Made by a program: the position numbers and the translations under genes. The notes beneath the pieces are model-generated. The model did not search any database and was not told where the DNA came from. It was given only the letters and a program-made list of their open reading frames with translations. This document shows, piece after piece, positions 1-6,664 of a DNA stretch of 23,256 nt; the first letter of the stretch is position 1, and every line of letters begins with the position of its first letter. The DNA is from a virus. The stretch is taken from the IMG/VR virus record IMGVR_UViG_3300034418_000227, positions 1 to 23,256 of that record. The stretch is one strand, 5' to 3'.

Positions 1-1
1 C

Positions 2-1429
2 GACAGCTTTGTGCGTGGTCTGATGGGGCCAGTCGGCTCTGGCAAGACATTCGGTTCCTTAGCGGAAGTGATGTTGAGGGCTGTGAAACAGGAACCATCG
101 CCGATAGATGGGATCAGATATACTCGATTTGCAGTTATCAGGAACAGCTACCCAGAGTTACGCACGACCACGATTAAGACGTGGCAAGAGTTATTTCCTG
201 AGAATGTTTGGGGGCCGATGCGCTGGTCGCCGCCGATCACCCATCACATCAAGCTGCCGCCGCGCGATGGCGCGGCTGGGCTTGATTGTGAGGTGATCTT
301 TTTGGCGTTGGATCAGCCACGCGATGTGCGGAAACTTTTATCTTTGGAATTGACCGGCGGCTTCATAGATGAGGCTCGTGAACTCCCGAAGGCGGTGGTT
401 GATGGATTGACGTCGCGTGTCGGTCGTTACCCGACGCGGGCGAATGCGGGCTGCACTTGGCGCGGCGTGTGGATGAGTACAAACCCAATGGATAGCGATC
501 ACTGGTGGCACCAGTTGGCTGAGAAGAACCCCATTCGCGGAAAGTATCCTTGGAAATTTTACAAGCAGCCCGGCGGTGTGGTCGAGGGTACGAAAGAACA
601 TGAGAACGCAATATTTGCGGCTGATAAATACTGGATCAATAACCCGAAGGCCGAGAATACGAATAATCTGCCGCCCGGCTATTACGAGCAGCAGTTAGCC
701 GGTAAGAGCATTGACTGGATACAATGCTACGCTGGGGCGCAATATGTGTTTGTGCAGGACGGCAAGCCTGTCTGGCATGAGTTTTCTGATAGCCTGATGT
801 CGGCTGACGTGCGCATCGAGGAAGGCTGGCCGGTGCATATCGGGCTTGACTTTGGTTTGACCCCCGCGGCTGTGTTTGGGCAGAAGATGCAGAATGGGCG
901 GTGGCACGTCGTGCATGAGCTTGTTGCGTTTGATATGGGCTTGGAAAGGTTTTGCCATCACTTGCTGGCTGACATACAGCAGCACTTTCCAAAGTCGGAC
1001 GTGCTGATCTGGGGCGATCCGGCGGGCGTCAAGCGTGACGAGATATTTGAGGTCACGGCGTTTGAGCATTTGCGCACGATGGGGCTTCACGCTAGGCCGA
1101 CCAGCACCAACGATTTTATGGTGCGACGCGAGGCTGGGGCTATGCCGATGAATAGGCTGATCGACGGCAAGCCGGGGCTTTTGGTTAATCGCTCTTGCGC
1201 CAAGGTGCGTAAGTCGCTGGCTGGCGGGTATCATTTCAAGCGTATGGCCGTCGGGTCTGGGCAGGAACGGTTCCGCGATGTGCCGAATAAAAACCAGCAC
1301 TCGCACGTTGGCGATGCGTTTGGCTATTTGATGCTTGGCGCTGGCGAGGTGCGGAACATCACGCGCAACAGCCAGTTCAGCAAGCAGTTTAAGCAGGCCA
1401 CAGCCAATATGGATTTTAGCATATTCTAA
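2..1429 (+). CDS. terL: Terminase large subunit (T7 gp19-like packaging ATPase/nuclease), 5' truncated
   Basis: This is the DNA-packaging motor, which pumps and cuts concatemeric phage DNA at the portal. Numbering from the GTG at 11, the ATPase Walker A (GPVGSGKT) spans residues 6-13 and Walker B (FIDEA) residues 118-122. The C-terminal RNase H-like nuclease shows its three acidic positions: D280 in GLDFG, D336 in WGDPAG and D435 in HVGDAFGY. The frame is open to the left edge (Asp-Ser-Phe precede Val), and Walker A would sit abnormally close to the N-terminus if translation began at 11. The true start is therefore outside the window, and the GTG is an internal valine. About 475 residues are visible, against 586 in T7 gp19. 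The stop overlaps the next gene as TAATG. Identity is certain from the motif set; the cutting mode cannot be read. Confidence 0.96.
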   Translation, partial: DSFVRGLMGPVGSGKTFGSLAEVMLRAVKQEPSPIDGIRYTRFAVIRNSYPELRTTTIKTWQELFPENVWGPMRWSPPITHHIKLPPRDGAAGLDCEVIFLALDQPRDVRKLLSLELTGGFIDEARELPKAVVDGLTSRVGRYPTRANAGCTWRGVWMSTNPMDSDHWWHQLAEKNPIRGKYPWKFYKQPGGVVEGTKEHENAIFAADKYWINNPKAENTNNLPPGYYEQQLAGKSIDWIQCYAGAQYVFVQDGKPVWHEFSDSLMSADVRIEEGWPVHIGLDFGLTPAAVFGQKMQNGRWHVVHELVAFDMGLERFCHHLLADIQQHFPKSDVLIWGDPAGVKRDEIFEVTAFEHLRTMGLHARPTSTNDFMVRREAGAMPMNRLIDGKPGLLVNRSCAKVRKSLAGGYHFKRMAVGSGQERFRDVPNKNQHSHVGDAFGYLMLGAGEVRNITRNSQFSKQFKQATANMDFSIF

Positions 1430-1905
1430 TGTGGCAGCGCGAAATAACAAACAATCGTCAGGTTCAGATTGTGCCGTTTCACTGGGCGCACCCCTACGCA
1501 ATGGATTTGCGCGAGTTTGACAAGCGGGCGTTTGACAATATTCCGAATTATCAGGATATGCTAAAGGCGTTTCAAGCCGAGGGCGGCGCTTGTACTGCCT
1601 TGTGGCGCGGCAAGATCGTCGCCTGTTGGGGTTGCAATAATATGTGGCCGGGCGTCTCAGAGGCTTGGTTAATAACATCTGTAGAAATAGTATCACTGGC
1701 TTCTACATTGACTAGAGCAACTATTAGATATTTCGATAAGATTGCTACAGAAGATCAATTAAAAAGATTGCAAATCACTGTCGACGTGGAAAACGAGCTT
1801 GCGATGCGCTGGGCAAAGATGTTAAAATTCACGCCAGAAGGCGTCATGCGCAAATATGGTGCGGGCGGTATAGATCACATGATGTTCGCAAGGATTTATG
1901 AATGA
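1429..1905 (+). CDS. T7 gp13-like internal protein with GNAT acetyltransferase fold
   Basis: This 158-aa protein follows TerL with a 1-nt TAATG overlap. Its pattern resembles T7 gp13 and related phage GNAT-like proteins: a central beta segment around residues 55-70 (ALWRGKIVACWG), a W-L-I-T-S strand near 80-84, and a C-terminal helix-strand part ending in MRWAKMLKFTPEG around 125-137. T7 gp13 is needed for assembly of the internal core. I see no clear acetyl-CoA pyrophosphate loop (R/Q-x-x-G-x-G/A), so enzymatic activity is doubtful and a structural role is more likely. Base composition changes inside the gene: about 54% GC in 1501-1620 but about 32% in 1681-1780, with AGA arginine codons. 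The stop overlaps the next start as ATGA. The fold call is family knowledge plus inference. Confidence 0.6.
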   Translation: MWQREITNNRQVQIVPFHWAHPYAMDLREFDKRAFDNIPNYQDMLKAFQAEGGACTALWRGKIVACWGCNNMWPGVSEAWLITSVEIVSLASTLTRATIRYFDKIATEDQLKRLQITVDVENELAMRWAKMLKFTPEGVMRKYGAGGIDHMMFARIYE

Positions 1906-2129
1906 GCAATCTTTTCAAACCTAAAATGCCAGCGATGCCAAAGCCGGAGCAAGTCGCGCCAGAGGTGACTGAAGCACAGAAACGGCAAGAGGAACGCCTT
2001 GATGCACAAGAGCAATTGCAGTCAAGGCAGCTTGCGGCGCGTCAACGCGCACGGCGTATGGGCGGCACTCGTATGCTGCTGTCAAGCATTCGCGGCGGTA
2101 CAGCCGAAGATCAATCAACATTAGGATAG
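1902..2129 (+). CDS. Small basic phage protein with C-terminal GG/LL/TLG motif
   Basis: This 75-aa protein starts at an ATG overlapping the preceding TGA (ATGA). The N-terminus is rich in Pro, Met and Lys, followed by a charged Gln/Glu/Arg helix (about residues 25-50) likely to be helical or coiled coil. The tail is basic and glycine-rich: RARRMGGTRMLLSSIRGG, ending in TLG. The next gene ends with a similar tail, so the two look like diverged paralogues or share a docking signal. Small proteins with an R-R-G-x-x-LL tail near the terminase and portal genes occur in many tailed phages, generally without assigned function. No enzymatic motif or membrane segment is visible. Confidence 0.8.
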   Translation: MSNLFKPKMPAMPKPEQVAPEVTEAQKRQEERLDAQEQLQSRQLAARQRARRMGGTRMLLSSIRGGTAEDQSTLG

Positions 2130-2134
2130 GTGTT

Positions 2135-2428
2135 ATGGGTTCAGCAAAAAAAATGATTAAAAAAGTTGGCAAGGCTGTCGGTGTTGGCGGCGGTCAAAAA
2201 GCAGCCGATACTGTTGCTATGGCTGAAATTGCCACCGACACATCTGTCAAAAGCATGACCGACGAATTGTCTGCTGCGCAAGATCAAACAAAGGCGCAAA
2301 CTGGCGCAGCCGCAGCAAGAAAGAAACGCGGCGGCAGAGTAGGTCAGCGCGGTTTGCTTTACGCCAGCCGTTTGGGTGGACGTGGCGGCGGTCGGGGTGA
2401 TACTCAAGACACGCTTGGGTCAGCCTAG
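2135..2428 (+). CDS. Small Gly/Lys/Ala-rich phage protein, tail motif shared with upstream gene
   Basis: This 97-aa protein begins at an ATG behind an AGGTG ribosome site, 5 nt after the previous stop. The N-terminus is basic and glycine-rich (MGSAKKMIKKVGKAVGVGGG), the middle (about 28-65) is Ala/Gln/Asp-rich and probably helical, and the C-terminus has RGGRVGQRGLLYASRLGG followed by a glycine/arginine run and D-T-Q-D-TLG. That tail aligns with the tail of the 75-aa protein just upstream. The stop overlaps the next GTG start (TAGTG). It is unassigned; a minor head or DNA-associated component would fit its charge and position, but that is inference. Confidence 0.8.
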   Translation: MGSAKKMIKKVGKAVGVGGGQKAADTVAMAEIATDTSVKSMTDELSAAQDQTKAQTGAAAARKKRGGRVGQRGLLYASRLGGRGGGRGDTQDTLGSA

Positions 2429-2562
2429 TGCCGCTGGCTAAAGGCAAATCCAAGAAAGCCGTAAGCAAAAATATATCTATGTTGCGGCGCGAAGGCAGAC
2501 CATTGAAGCAAGCTATCGCCATTGCAATGCAAGAGGCGGGAAAGGTGAAAAAAAATGGGTAA
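2428..2562 (+). CDS. 44-aa KGKSKK-type small phage protein (DUF6496-like)
   Basis: This short gene begins with GTG at the TAGTG overlap and encodes a protein starting MPLAKGKSKKAVSKNISML. It continues with R-R-E-G-R-P-x-K-Q-A-I-A-I-A-x-Q-E-A-G-K. I recognise this as the small phage family whose members run MPLxKGKSKKxISxNI...GxPxxQAVAIAL, which I believe is DUF6496. Members have no established function and lie near portal or terminase genes. The MPL start of the family supports the GTG as the true start. The last 8 nt overlap the next mini-gene. It is too short to be caught by usual ORF length cut-offs. Confidence 0.82.
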   Translation: MPLAKGKSKKAVSKNISMLRREGRPLKQAIAIAMQEAGKVKKNG

Positions 2563-2590
2563 GAAAAAAGGCAAGGGTTACGGCAAGTAA
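2555..2590 (+). CDS. Possible 11-residue lysine-rich mini-protein or coupling leader
   Basis: ATG-initiated 12-codon frame encoding MGKKKGKGYGK. It is preceded at proper spacing by AAAGGTGA (2541-2548), a good match to the 3' end of 16S rRNA, and its stop overlaps the next start as TAATG. Those two signals make translation plausible. The product may be a basic mini-protein, or the frame may only pass ribosomes to the 53-aa gene downstream. The length is too small for any homology argument, so this remains a candidate. Confidence 0.4.
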   Translation: MGKKKGKGYGK

Positions 2591-2751
2591 TGGAAAAGAA
2601 AAAAGAGGTTTGGGATAAAGACCGGCCAAAGGGCTTGGGTAAGCCGAAAGGTTTAAGCCCAGCACAGAAGCGCAAGGCTATGCGGGCGGCAGCAAAGGCT
2701 GGGCGTCCATACCCAAACCTCGTTGATAACATGAGGGCAGCGCGTGGCTAA
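2590..2751 (+). CDS. 53-aa basic phage protein ending in GRPYPNLVDNMRA motif
   Basis: The gene starts at the TAATG overlap with the 11-codon frame and ends 8 nt inside the next gene. The protein starts MEKKKEVWDKDRPKGLGKPK, is strongly basic in its first 45 residues, and ends with GRPYPNLVDNMRAARG. Similar short proteins with a conserved G-R-P-Y-P-N-L-V-D-N tail occur among podophage small genes near the portal; no function is known to me. It has no transmembrane stretch and no cysteine. The conserved tail and tight packing argue that it is real despite its length. Confidence 0.75.
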   Translation: MEKKKEVWDKDRPKGLGKPKGLSPAQKRKAMRAAAKAGRPYPNLVDNMRAARG

Positions 2752-3043
2752 AACACCAGCTTGGCAACGGTCTGAGGGCAAGAACCCATCCGGCGGCTTG
2801 AACGCCAAAGGCAGGGCTTCAGCTAAAGCCGAGGGCATGAACCTAAAAGCGCCAGTCAAGTCTGGCGACAATCCGCGCCGCGCATCATTCTTGGCGCGTA
2901 TGGGCGGGATGCCGGGGCCGGAATATAAGAACGGCGAACCAACGCGCCTGCTCTTGTCGCTTCGCGCTTGGGGCGCAAGCTCCAAGGCAGACGCCAAGAA
3001 AAAAGCGGCAGCTATAAGCAAAAGGAACGAAGCCAGTGCATAG
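2744..3043 (+). CDS. Conserved small basic phage protein (DUF6321-like)
   Basis: This 99-aa protein uses a GTG start inside the end of the previous gene, where it reads MAKTPAWQRSEGKNPSGGLN. It continues with K-G-R-A-S-A-K-A-E-G, then N-P-R-R-A-S-F-L-A-R-M-G-G-M-P-G-P and R-L-L-L-S-L-R-A-W-G-A-S-S-K-A-D-A. I recognise this as a very conserved phage small-protein family, which I believe is DUF6321. It is common next to portal genes of marine and environmental podophages and has no established function. It is Lys/Arg-rich and could touch DNA or the portal, which is inference only. The stop lies 8 nt inside the portal gene. Confidence 0.82.
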   Translation: MAKTPAWQRSEGKNPSGGLNAKGRASAKAEGMNLKAPVKSGDNPRRASFLARMGGMPGPEYKNGEPTRLLLSLRAWGASSKADAKKKAAAISKRNEASA

Positions 3044-4598
3044 TGTTGAAGATATCCTAAAGCGTCACGACGTGGCGCAGCGTCGCAAAGATAACTGGCG
3101 TCAGATTTATGAAGATTGCTACGAGTTCGGCTTGCCGCAACGCAATCTTTACGATGGCTACTATGAGGGTGGCGGCTCTCCGGGGCAAAATAAAATGGTG
3201 CGCGTGTTCGACAGTACCGCCATCAATGCGACGCAGCGCTTTGCGAACCGCATCCAGTCTGGCCTGTTCCCACCTTACGCGCCGTGGTGCCGCCTAGAGC
3301 CGGGGCCAGATATCCCAGAGGATCGCCGCATTGAGGCGCAGATTGCGCTGGATATGTATGCCGACACAATGTTCAGCGTGTTGCGCCAGTCTAACTTTGA
3401 CTTGGCTATGGGCGAGTTCTTGCTTGATCTGGCGGTTGGCACCGCTTGTATGCTGGTGCAGCCCGGCGATGATTTGACGCCAATCCGCTTTACTGCCGTG
3501 CCGCAGTACCTTGTCAGCATTGAGGAAGGTGCGCACGGCAAGGTCGATAATGTTTACCGGCGTATGCGCATGAAGGGCGAGGCCATCAACCAGCATTGGG
3601 CTGACGCTGAAATCCCGCCACGTTTGCAGCGCATGATTGACGACAAGCCGACAGAAGAAATTGAGCTTGTCGAGGCAACCTTGTATGACCCAGAGGAAGG
3701 CGACTATTGCTATCACGTCATCTGGGCTGAAGGCAAAGAAGGCTTGCTAATGCGCCGCATGAAATCGTCGCCTTGGATTGTGGCGCGTTATATGAAGGTC
3801 GCCGGTGAGGTTTACGGTCGCGGGCCGCTTGTGACAGCTATTCCTGACATCAAGACGCTAAACAAAACGCTAGAGTTGCTGCTGAAAAATGCCAGCTTGT
3901 CTATTGCCGGCGTTTACACGGCGGCTGACGATGGCGTCCTAAACCCGCAGGCAATTCGCATTGCGCCGGGTGCAATTATCCCTGTTGCGCGTAACGGCGG
4001 GCCGTCAGGCGAGAGCTTGCGGATGTTGCCGCGCTCTGGTGATTTCAACGTGTCGCAGATCATCATCAATGACTTGCGCATGAACGTAAAAAAGATTTTG
4101 CTCGACGACACACTGCCGCCAGATAATATGTCAGCCCGGTCAGCCACAGAAATTGCAGAACGTATGAAAGAGTTGGCACAGAACCTTGGGTCTGCCTTTG
4201 GCCGTCTGATCACTGAGACTATGGTGCCGCTGATTAGCCGCATCCTATATGTGATGGATGAGCGCGGCATGATTGAGATGCCACTGCGCGTCAATGGGCT
4301 AGAGGTAAAGGTAACGCCGGTCAGCCCAATTGCGCAGGCTCAGAATATGGGCGACATCGAGAAAATTATGCAGTGGGTGCAAATGTCGTCAGCCCTTGGC
4401 CCAGAGGGTCAGATGGCTGTCAAGACTGGCAGCATTGCAGACTATGTTGCTGACAAGCTCGGCATTCCGGCGAGCCTACGCACTACGCCAGAGGAACGCG
4501 CCGAGATGATGCAGCAGGCAATGGAAGCCGCCCAGATGGCGGCGCAAGCAGAGGCGGGCGAAATGCCACAAGGTGAGGCACCGCCAGAAGGGGTGTAG
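3036..4598 (+). CDS. Portal protein (T7 gp8-like head-tail connector)
   Basis: This 520-aa protein is close in length to T7 gp8 (536 aa) and has the expected features of the T7-type head-tail connector family. The N-terminus has the R-x-x-W-R-Q-I-Y-E-D-C-Y-E-F segment and then V-F-D-S-T-A-I-N-A-T-Q-R-F-A-N-R-I-Q-S-G-L-F-P-P around residues 57-80, the most conserved part of the family. The middle holds clip and wing regions with YGRGP near 260. The C-terminus is rich in Met, Gln, Ala and Glu (barrel/crown). It forms the dodecameric ring at one capsid vertex through which DNA is packed by TerL. The start is GTG at 3036, 8 nt inside the previous gene, with AAAGGAAC upstream. Confidence 0.95.
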   Translation: MHSVEDILKRHDVAQRRKDNWRQIYEDCYEFGLPQRNLYDGYYEGGGSPGQNKMVRVFDSTAINATQRFANRIQSGLFPPYAPWCRLEPGPDIPEDRRIEAQIALDMYADTMFSVLRQSNFDLAMGEFLLDLAVGTACMLVQPGDDLTPIRFTAVPQYLVSIEEGAHGKVDNVYRRMRMKGEAINQHWADAEIPPRLQRMIDDKPTEEIELVEATLYDPEEGDYCYHVIWAEGKEGLLMRRMKSSPWIVARYMKVAGEVYGRGPLVTAIPDIKTLNKTLELLLKNASLSIAGVYTAADDGVLNPQAIRIAPGAIIPVARNGGPSGESLRMLPRSGDFNVSQIIINDLRMNVKKILLDDTLPPDNMSARSATEIAERMKELAQNLGSAFGRLITETMVPLISRILYVMDERGMIEMPLRVNGLEVKVTPVSPIAQAQNMGDIEKIMQWVQMSSALGPEGQMAVKTGSIADYVADKLGIPASLRTTPEERAEMMQQAMEAAQMAAQAEAGEMPQGEAPPEGV

Positions 4599-4599
4599 T

Positions 4600-4869
4600 A
4601 TGAACGCGACAGGGTGGGAAGGTCTACAAAACGTAGACCCGACAATTGCAGAAAAACAGCAGGTAGATAAAGACGACGTTGATCGTCTGTATTTGCGCGT
4701 ATTCGCCAGTGACGATGGGGCAAAGCTGCTCACTCATCTAAGGTCACTGACGATAGAGCAGCCAACGTGGTATCCCGGCGAGGATGCTTCACACGGTTAT
4801 GCTAGGGAAGGCCAGAATAGTCTGGTCAGAGAAATTGAGCGGCGCATGAAAAGAGCGAGATCACTATGA
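4600..4869 (+). CDS. Bbp19-like small phage protein
   Basis: I place the start at the ATG at 4600, one base after the portal stop, behind an AAGGGGTG ribosome site; longer in-frame reading would overlap the portal. The resulting 89-aa protein has an acidic N-terminal half. This is followed by a segment matching the Bbp19-like phage domain: LRVFASDDGAKLLTHLRSLT, then P-x-x-Y-PG-like W-Y-P-G-E-D-A-S-H-G-Y-A-R-E-G-Q-N-S-L-V-R-E-I. Bbp19-like proteins sit between portal and scaffold or capsid genes in podophages and are of unknown function, probably virion assembly. It ends in a basic tail (RRMKRARSL). The stop overlaps the scaffold start as ATGA. Confidence 0.75.
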   Translation: MNATGWEGLQNVDPTIAEKQQVDKDDVDRLYLRVFASDDGAKLLTHLRSLTIEQPTWYPGEDASHGYAREGQNSLVREIERRMKRARSL

Positions 4870-5636
4870 ACGAAACTGATGGCCTGCTGGCCGATGCTCA
4901 AATTGAGAGCGACGATAACCAGCAGCAAGCAGAAGAAACAATCTCACACATCAAACCTGATAATGAGACGGTTGCAAGTGATGCAGTTGCATCTGAAGAG
5001 GCTGATGCCCGGCCAGAGTGGTTGCCGGAAAAATTTAATCAGCCGGAAGATTTGGCAAATGCCTATGCTGAATTGCAAAAGAAATTTAGCCAAGGCAAGC
5101 ACAAAGCCCCAGAGGAATATGATGATAGCGTATTTAAAGAGGCAGGCATCCCAGAGGATGACGAGCTTTACGCTACATACAAGGATTGGGCTAAAGAGAA
5201 TGGCGTAAGCCAAGCAGCCTTTGAAGAGCTTGCCAGCAAGTTCATCTCAATGGCTGGCGATGAGGCAGAGGCCGCAGAGATTTCGTATAAGGAAGAATAC
5301 GAAAAGCTCGGCAAAAACGCCGACGTTGTTATTAAGTCGATGACAGACTGGGCGTCGGGGCTGGTTCGCAAGGGCGTCTGGTCAGCGGATGACTTTGAAG
5401 AGTTCCGCATTATGGGTGGCACGGCGCAAGGCATGAAAGCCTTGCAAAAGGTTCGCAATTACTACGGCGACAAAACCATCCCTGTTGATGTCGGGCCTGC
5501 CGCTGGTGCGCCGTCAAAAGATGAATTGATGTCAATGGTCGGAAAGCCAGAATATCAGACCGACCCGGCGTATCGTGCCAAGGTTGAAAAGCTCTTTGAG
5601 CAAGCCTACGGTAACGATGAATATTCAACAATCTAA
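4866..5636 (+). CDS. Capsid assembly (scaffolding) protein, T7 gp9-like
   Basis: This 256-aa, very acidic protein lies directly upstream of the capsid gene, the usual scaffold position. Residues 1-48 are an acidic, low-complexity, probably disordered stretch. Next come P-E-W-L-P-E-K-F and L-A-N-A-Y-A-E-L-Q-K-K-F (about 50-75), a pattern shared by T7-like scaffolds (WLPEKFKSPEDLAKAYxELEKK). Predicted helices follow to a C-terminal end with D-P-A-Y-R-A-K-V-E-K-L-F-E-Q-A-Y, which probably binds the coat protein. T7 gp9 is 307 aa. Scaffolds guide procapsid formation and then leave. The gene is followed at once by a strong terminator. Confidence 0.88.
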   Translation: MNETDGLLADAQIESDDNQQQAEETISHIKPDNETVASDAVASEEADARPEWLPEKFNQPEDLANAYAELQKKFSQGKHKAPEEYDDSVFKEAGIPEDDELYATYKDWAKENGVSQAAFEELASKFISMAGDEAEAAEISYKEEYEKLGKNADVVIKSMTDWASGLVRKGVWSADDFEEFRIMGGTAQGMKALQKVRNYYGDKTIPVDVGPAAGAPSKDELMSMVGKPEYQTDPAYRAKVEKLFEQAYGNDEYSTI

Positions 5637-5642
5637 CCAATT

Positions 5643-5674
5643 GCGAGGGTTGTTTACAGCCCTCGCTTTTTCTT
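5643..5674 (+). terminator. Rho-independent terminator after the scaffold gene
   Basis: Arms GCGAGGGTTG and CAGCCCTCGC pair over 10 bp with one G-U, closing a TTTA loop (5643-5666). The tract TTTTTCTT follows directly at 5667-5674. It starts 6 bases after the scaffold stop codon. It is a near-ideal intrinsic terminator that would end, or attenuate, the packaging/head-assembly transcript before the capsid gene. Confidence 0.88.
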
Positions 5675-5713
5675 ATACAATCCCTATTGACAGATACCCG
5701 CTTTGCGGCCTGT

Positions 5714-5742
5714 TTGACCCGCTTGGGGGCGTAGCGTATATG
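5714..5742 (+). promoter_or_regulatory. Candidate sigma70-type promoter for the capsid gene
   Basis: TTGACC at 5714-5719 (5 of 6 to the -35 consensus) is followed by a 17-bp spacer and TATATG at 5737-5742 (4 of 6 to the -10). It lies between the upstream terminator and the capsid gene, about 75 bp before the capsid start. That is the expected place for a strong promoter driving coat-protein synthesis. A TTGACA at 5687-5692 also exists but has no -10 at normal spacing. This is a sequence match only. Confidence 0.5.
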
Positions 5743-5749
5743 CCCAAGC
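5721..5749 (+). promoter_or_regulatory. Inverted repeat overlapping the candidate capsid promoter
   Basis: GCTTGGG (5721-5727) and its perfect complement CCCAAGC (5743-5749) are separated by 15 bp. The left arm lies in the promoter spacer, and the right arm starts immediately after the -10 hexamer (5737-5742). The geometry suits an operator that would block polymerase, or a 5' leader hairpin if transcription starts elsewhere. No T-run follows, so it is not a normal terminator. Seven-base arms can occur by chance, so confidence is limited. Confidence 0.35.
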
Positions 5750-5816
5750 CGCAGCCCTTTTAGGATACCTGTTTGGCGTTAAATCGTGCTTTAACTTTTA
5801 CAAAAGGAATAGAGAA

Positions 5817-6650
5817 ATGGCTGTAGGCGTTTCAAATGCGTTTGTGCAGCTCTTCGATGCAGAGGTCAAACAAGCCTATGCCGCTCAACGCGCCCTTGCT
5901 GGCGTAGTGCGTGAGCGGACAAATGTCGAAGGCTCACAGGTCAAGTTCCCAAAAATCGGTAAGGGAACCGCGACCATTCGCGTACCACAGACAGACGTAA
6001 CACCTCTGAATGTGTCGTACTCACAAGTAACCGCAACAATGTCAGACTACATTGCTGCTGAATACTCAGACATCTTTTCACAGCAGAAAATCAACTTTGA
6101 TGAGCGTCGTGAATTGGTGCAGGTAGTGTCAGGTGCAATCGGGCGTCGTATGGATCAGCTAGTGATTGATGCGCTGTCTGGCTCTGGTACAGCATTGACT
6201 GTTGCTACAACAGTTGGTGGCGCGGGTACAAACATGAACCTTGCTAAGTTGCTTGAGGCTAAAGAGCTTCTCGACACTGGCAACGTACCAGCACAGGATC
6301 GCTGTATGCTGATCCACGCATCAGGTCTGGCTGCATTGCTTGACGACACCAAGATCGCATCTAGCGATTACGCTGCCGTTAAAGCTCTTGTTCAAGGCCA
6401 GCTTGATACCTTCCTTGGCTTTAAGTTCATCACAATTGGCGACCGCGACGAAGGCGGCCTGCCAAAGCCATCAACCCGCACCTGCTTTGCATTCCATAAA
6501 GATGCAGTCGGTATGGGCATTGGCATGAACCAAAAGACTGAAATCAACTATGTCGCTGAAAAAACGAGCTTTTTGGTAGCTTCAATGTTCTCTGCTGGTG
6601 CAGTAGCCATTGACGCCGAAGGTATCGTTGCCATCAGCGCAACTGAATAG
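5817..6650 (+). CDS. Major capsid protein (HK97-fold)
   Basis: This 277-aa protein begins behind AAAAGGAA and is the first gene after the terminator/promoter gap. It opens MAVGVSNAFVQLFDAEVKQA, continues with V-K-F-P-K-I-G-K-G and D-Y-I-A-A-E-Y-S-D near 80, and then has R-R-E-L-V...I-G-R-R-M-D-Q-L-V-I-D-A-L (about 98-120). The C-terminal part includes R-C-F-A-F-H-K-D-A-V-G-M-G-I and ends in V-A-I-S-A-T. This pattern matches the compact HK97-fold coat proteins of podophages (the Phage_capsid_2 type), shorter than T7 gp10 (345 aa). Position right after the scaffold and before a small decoration-like gene supports the assignment. It forms the icosahedral shell. Confidence 0.9.
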   Translation: MAVGVSNAFVQLFDAEVKQAYAAQRALAGVVRERTNVEGSQVKFPKIGKGTATIRVPQTDVTPLNVSYSQVTATMSDYIAAEYSDIFSQQKINFDERRELVQVVSGAIGRRMDQLVIDALSGSGTALTVATTVGGAGTNMNLAKLLEAKELLDTGNVPAQDRCMLIHASGLAALLDDTKIASSDYAAVKALVQGQLDTFLGFKFITIGDRDEGGLPKPSTRTCFAFHKDAVGMGIGMNQKTEINYVAEKTSFLVASMFSAGAVAIDAEGIVAISATE

Positions 6651-6664
6651 AAGGAGTTTAGACA

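Noticed and set aside
695-1696. 333-codon open frame on the minus strand across the terminase gene
   Set aside because: It lies wholly opposite the certain TerL and the gp13-like gene, has low-complexity Arg/Ala/Pro content and no recognisable domain. It arises from codon bias on the plus strand.
2247-2732. 161-codon minus-strand frame over the small basic genes
   Set aside because: The plus-strand frames here have ribosome sites, family motifs and coupled junctions; the reverse frame has none of these.
4573-4599. Upstream extension of the Bbp19-like gene to an ATG inside the portal gene
   Set aside because: The ATG at 4600 has a good AAGGGGTG site and joins the portal stop closely; the extra nine residues do not look like the family.
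5687-5692. Perfect TTGACA as a -35 element
   Set aside because: No acceptable -10 hexamer is found 16-18 bases downstream (the place holds CTGTTT); the TTGACC/TATATG pair nearby is better.
5575-5763. 62-codon frame across the terminator and promoter gap
   Set aside because: It runs through the terminator hairpin, overlaps the scaffold end, has no ribosome site and shows no protein-like pattern.
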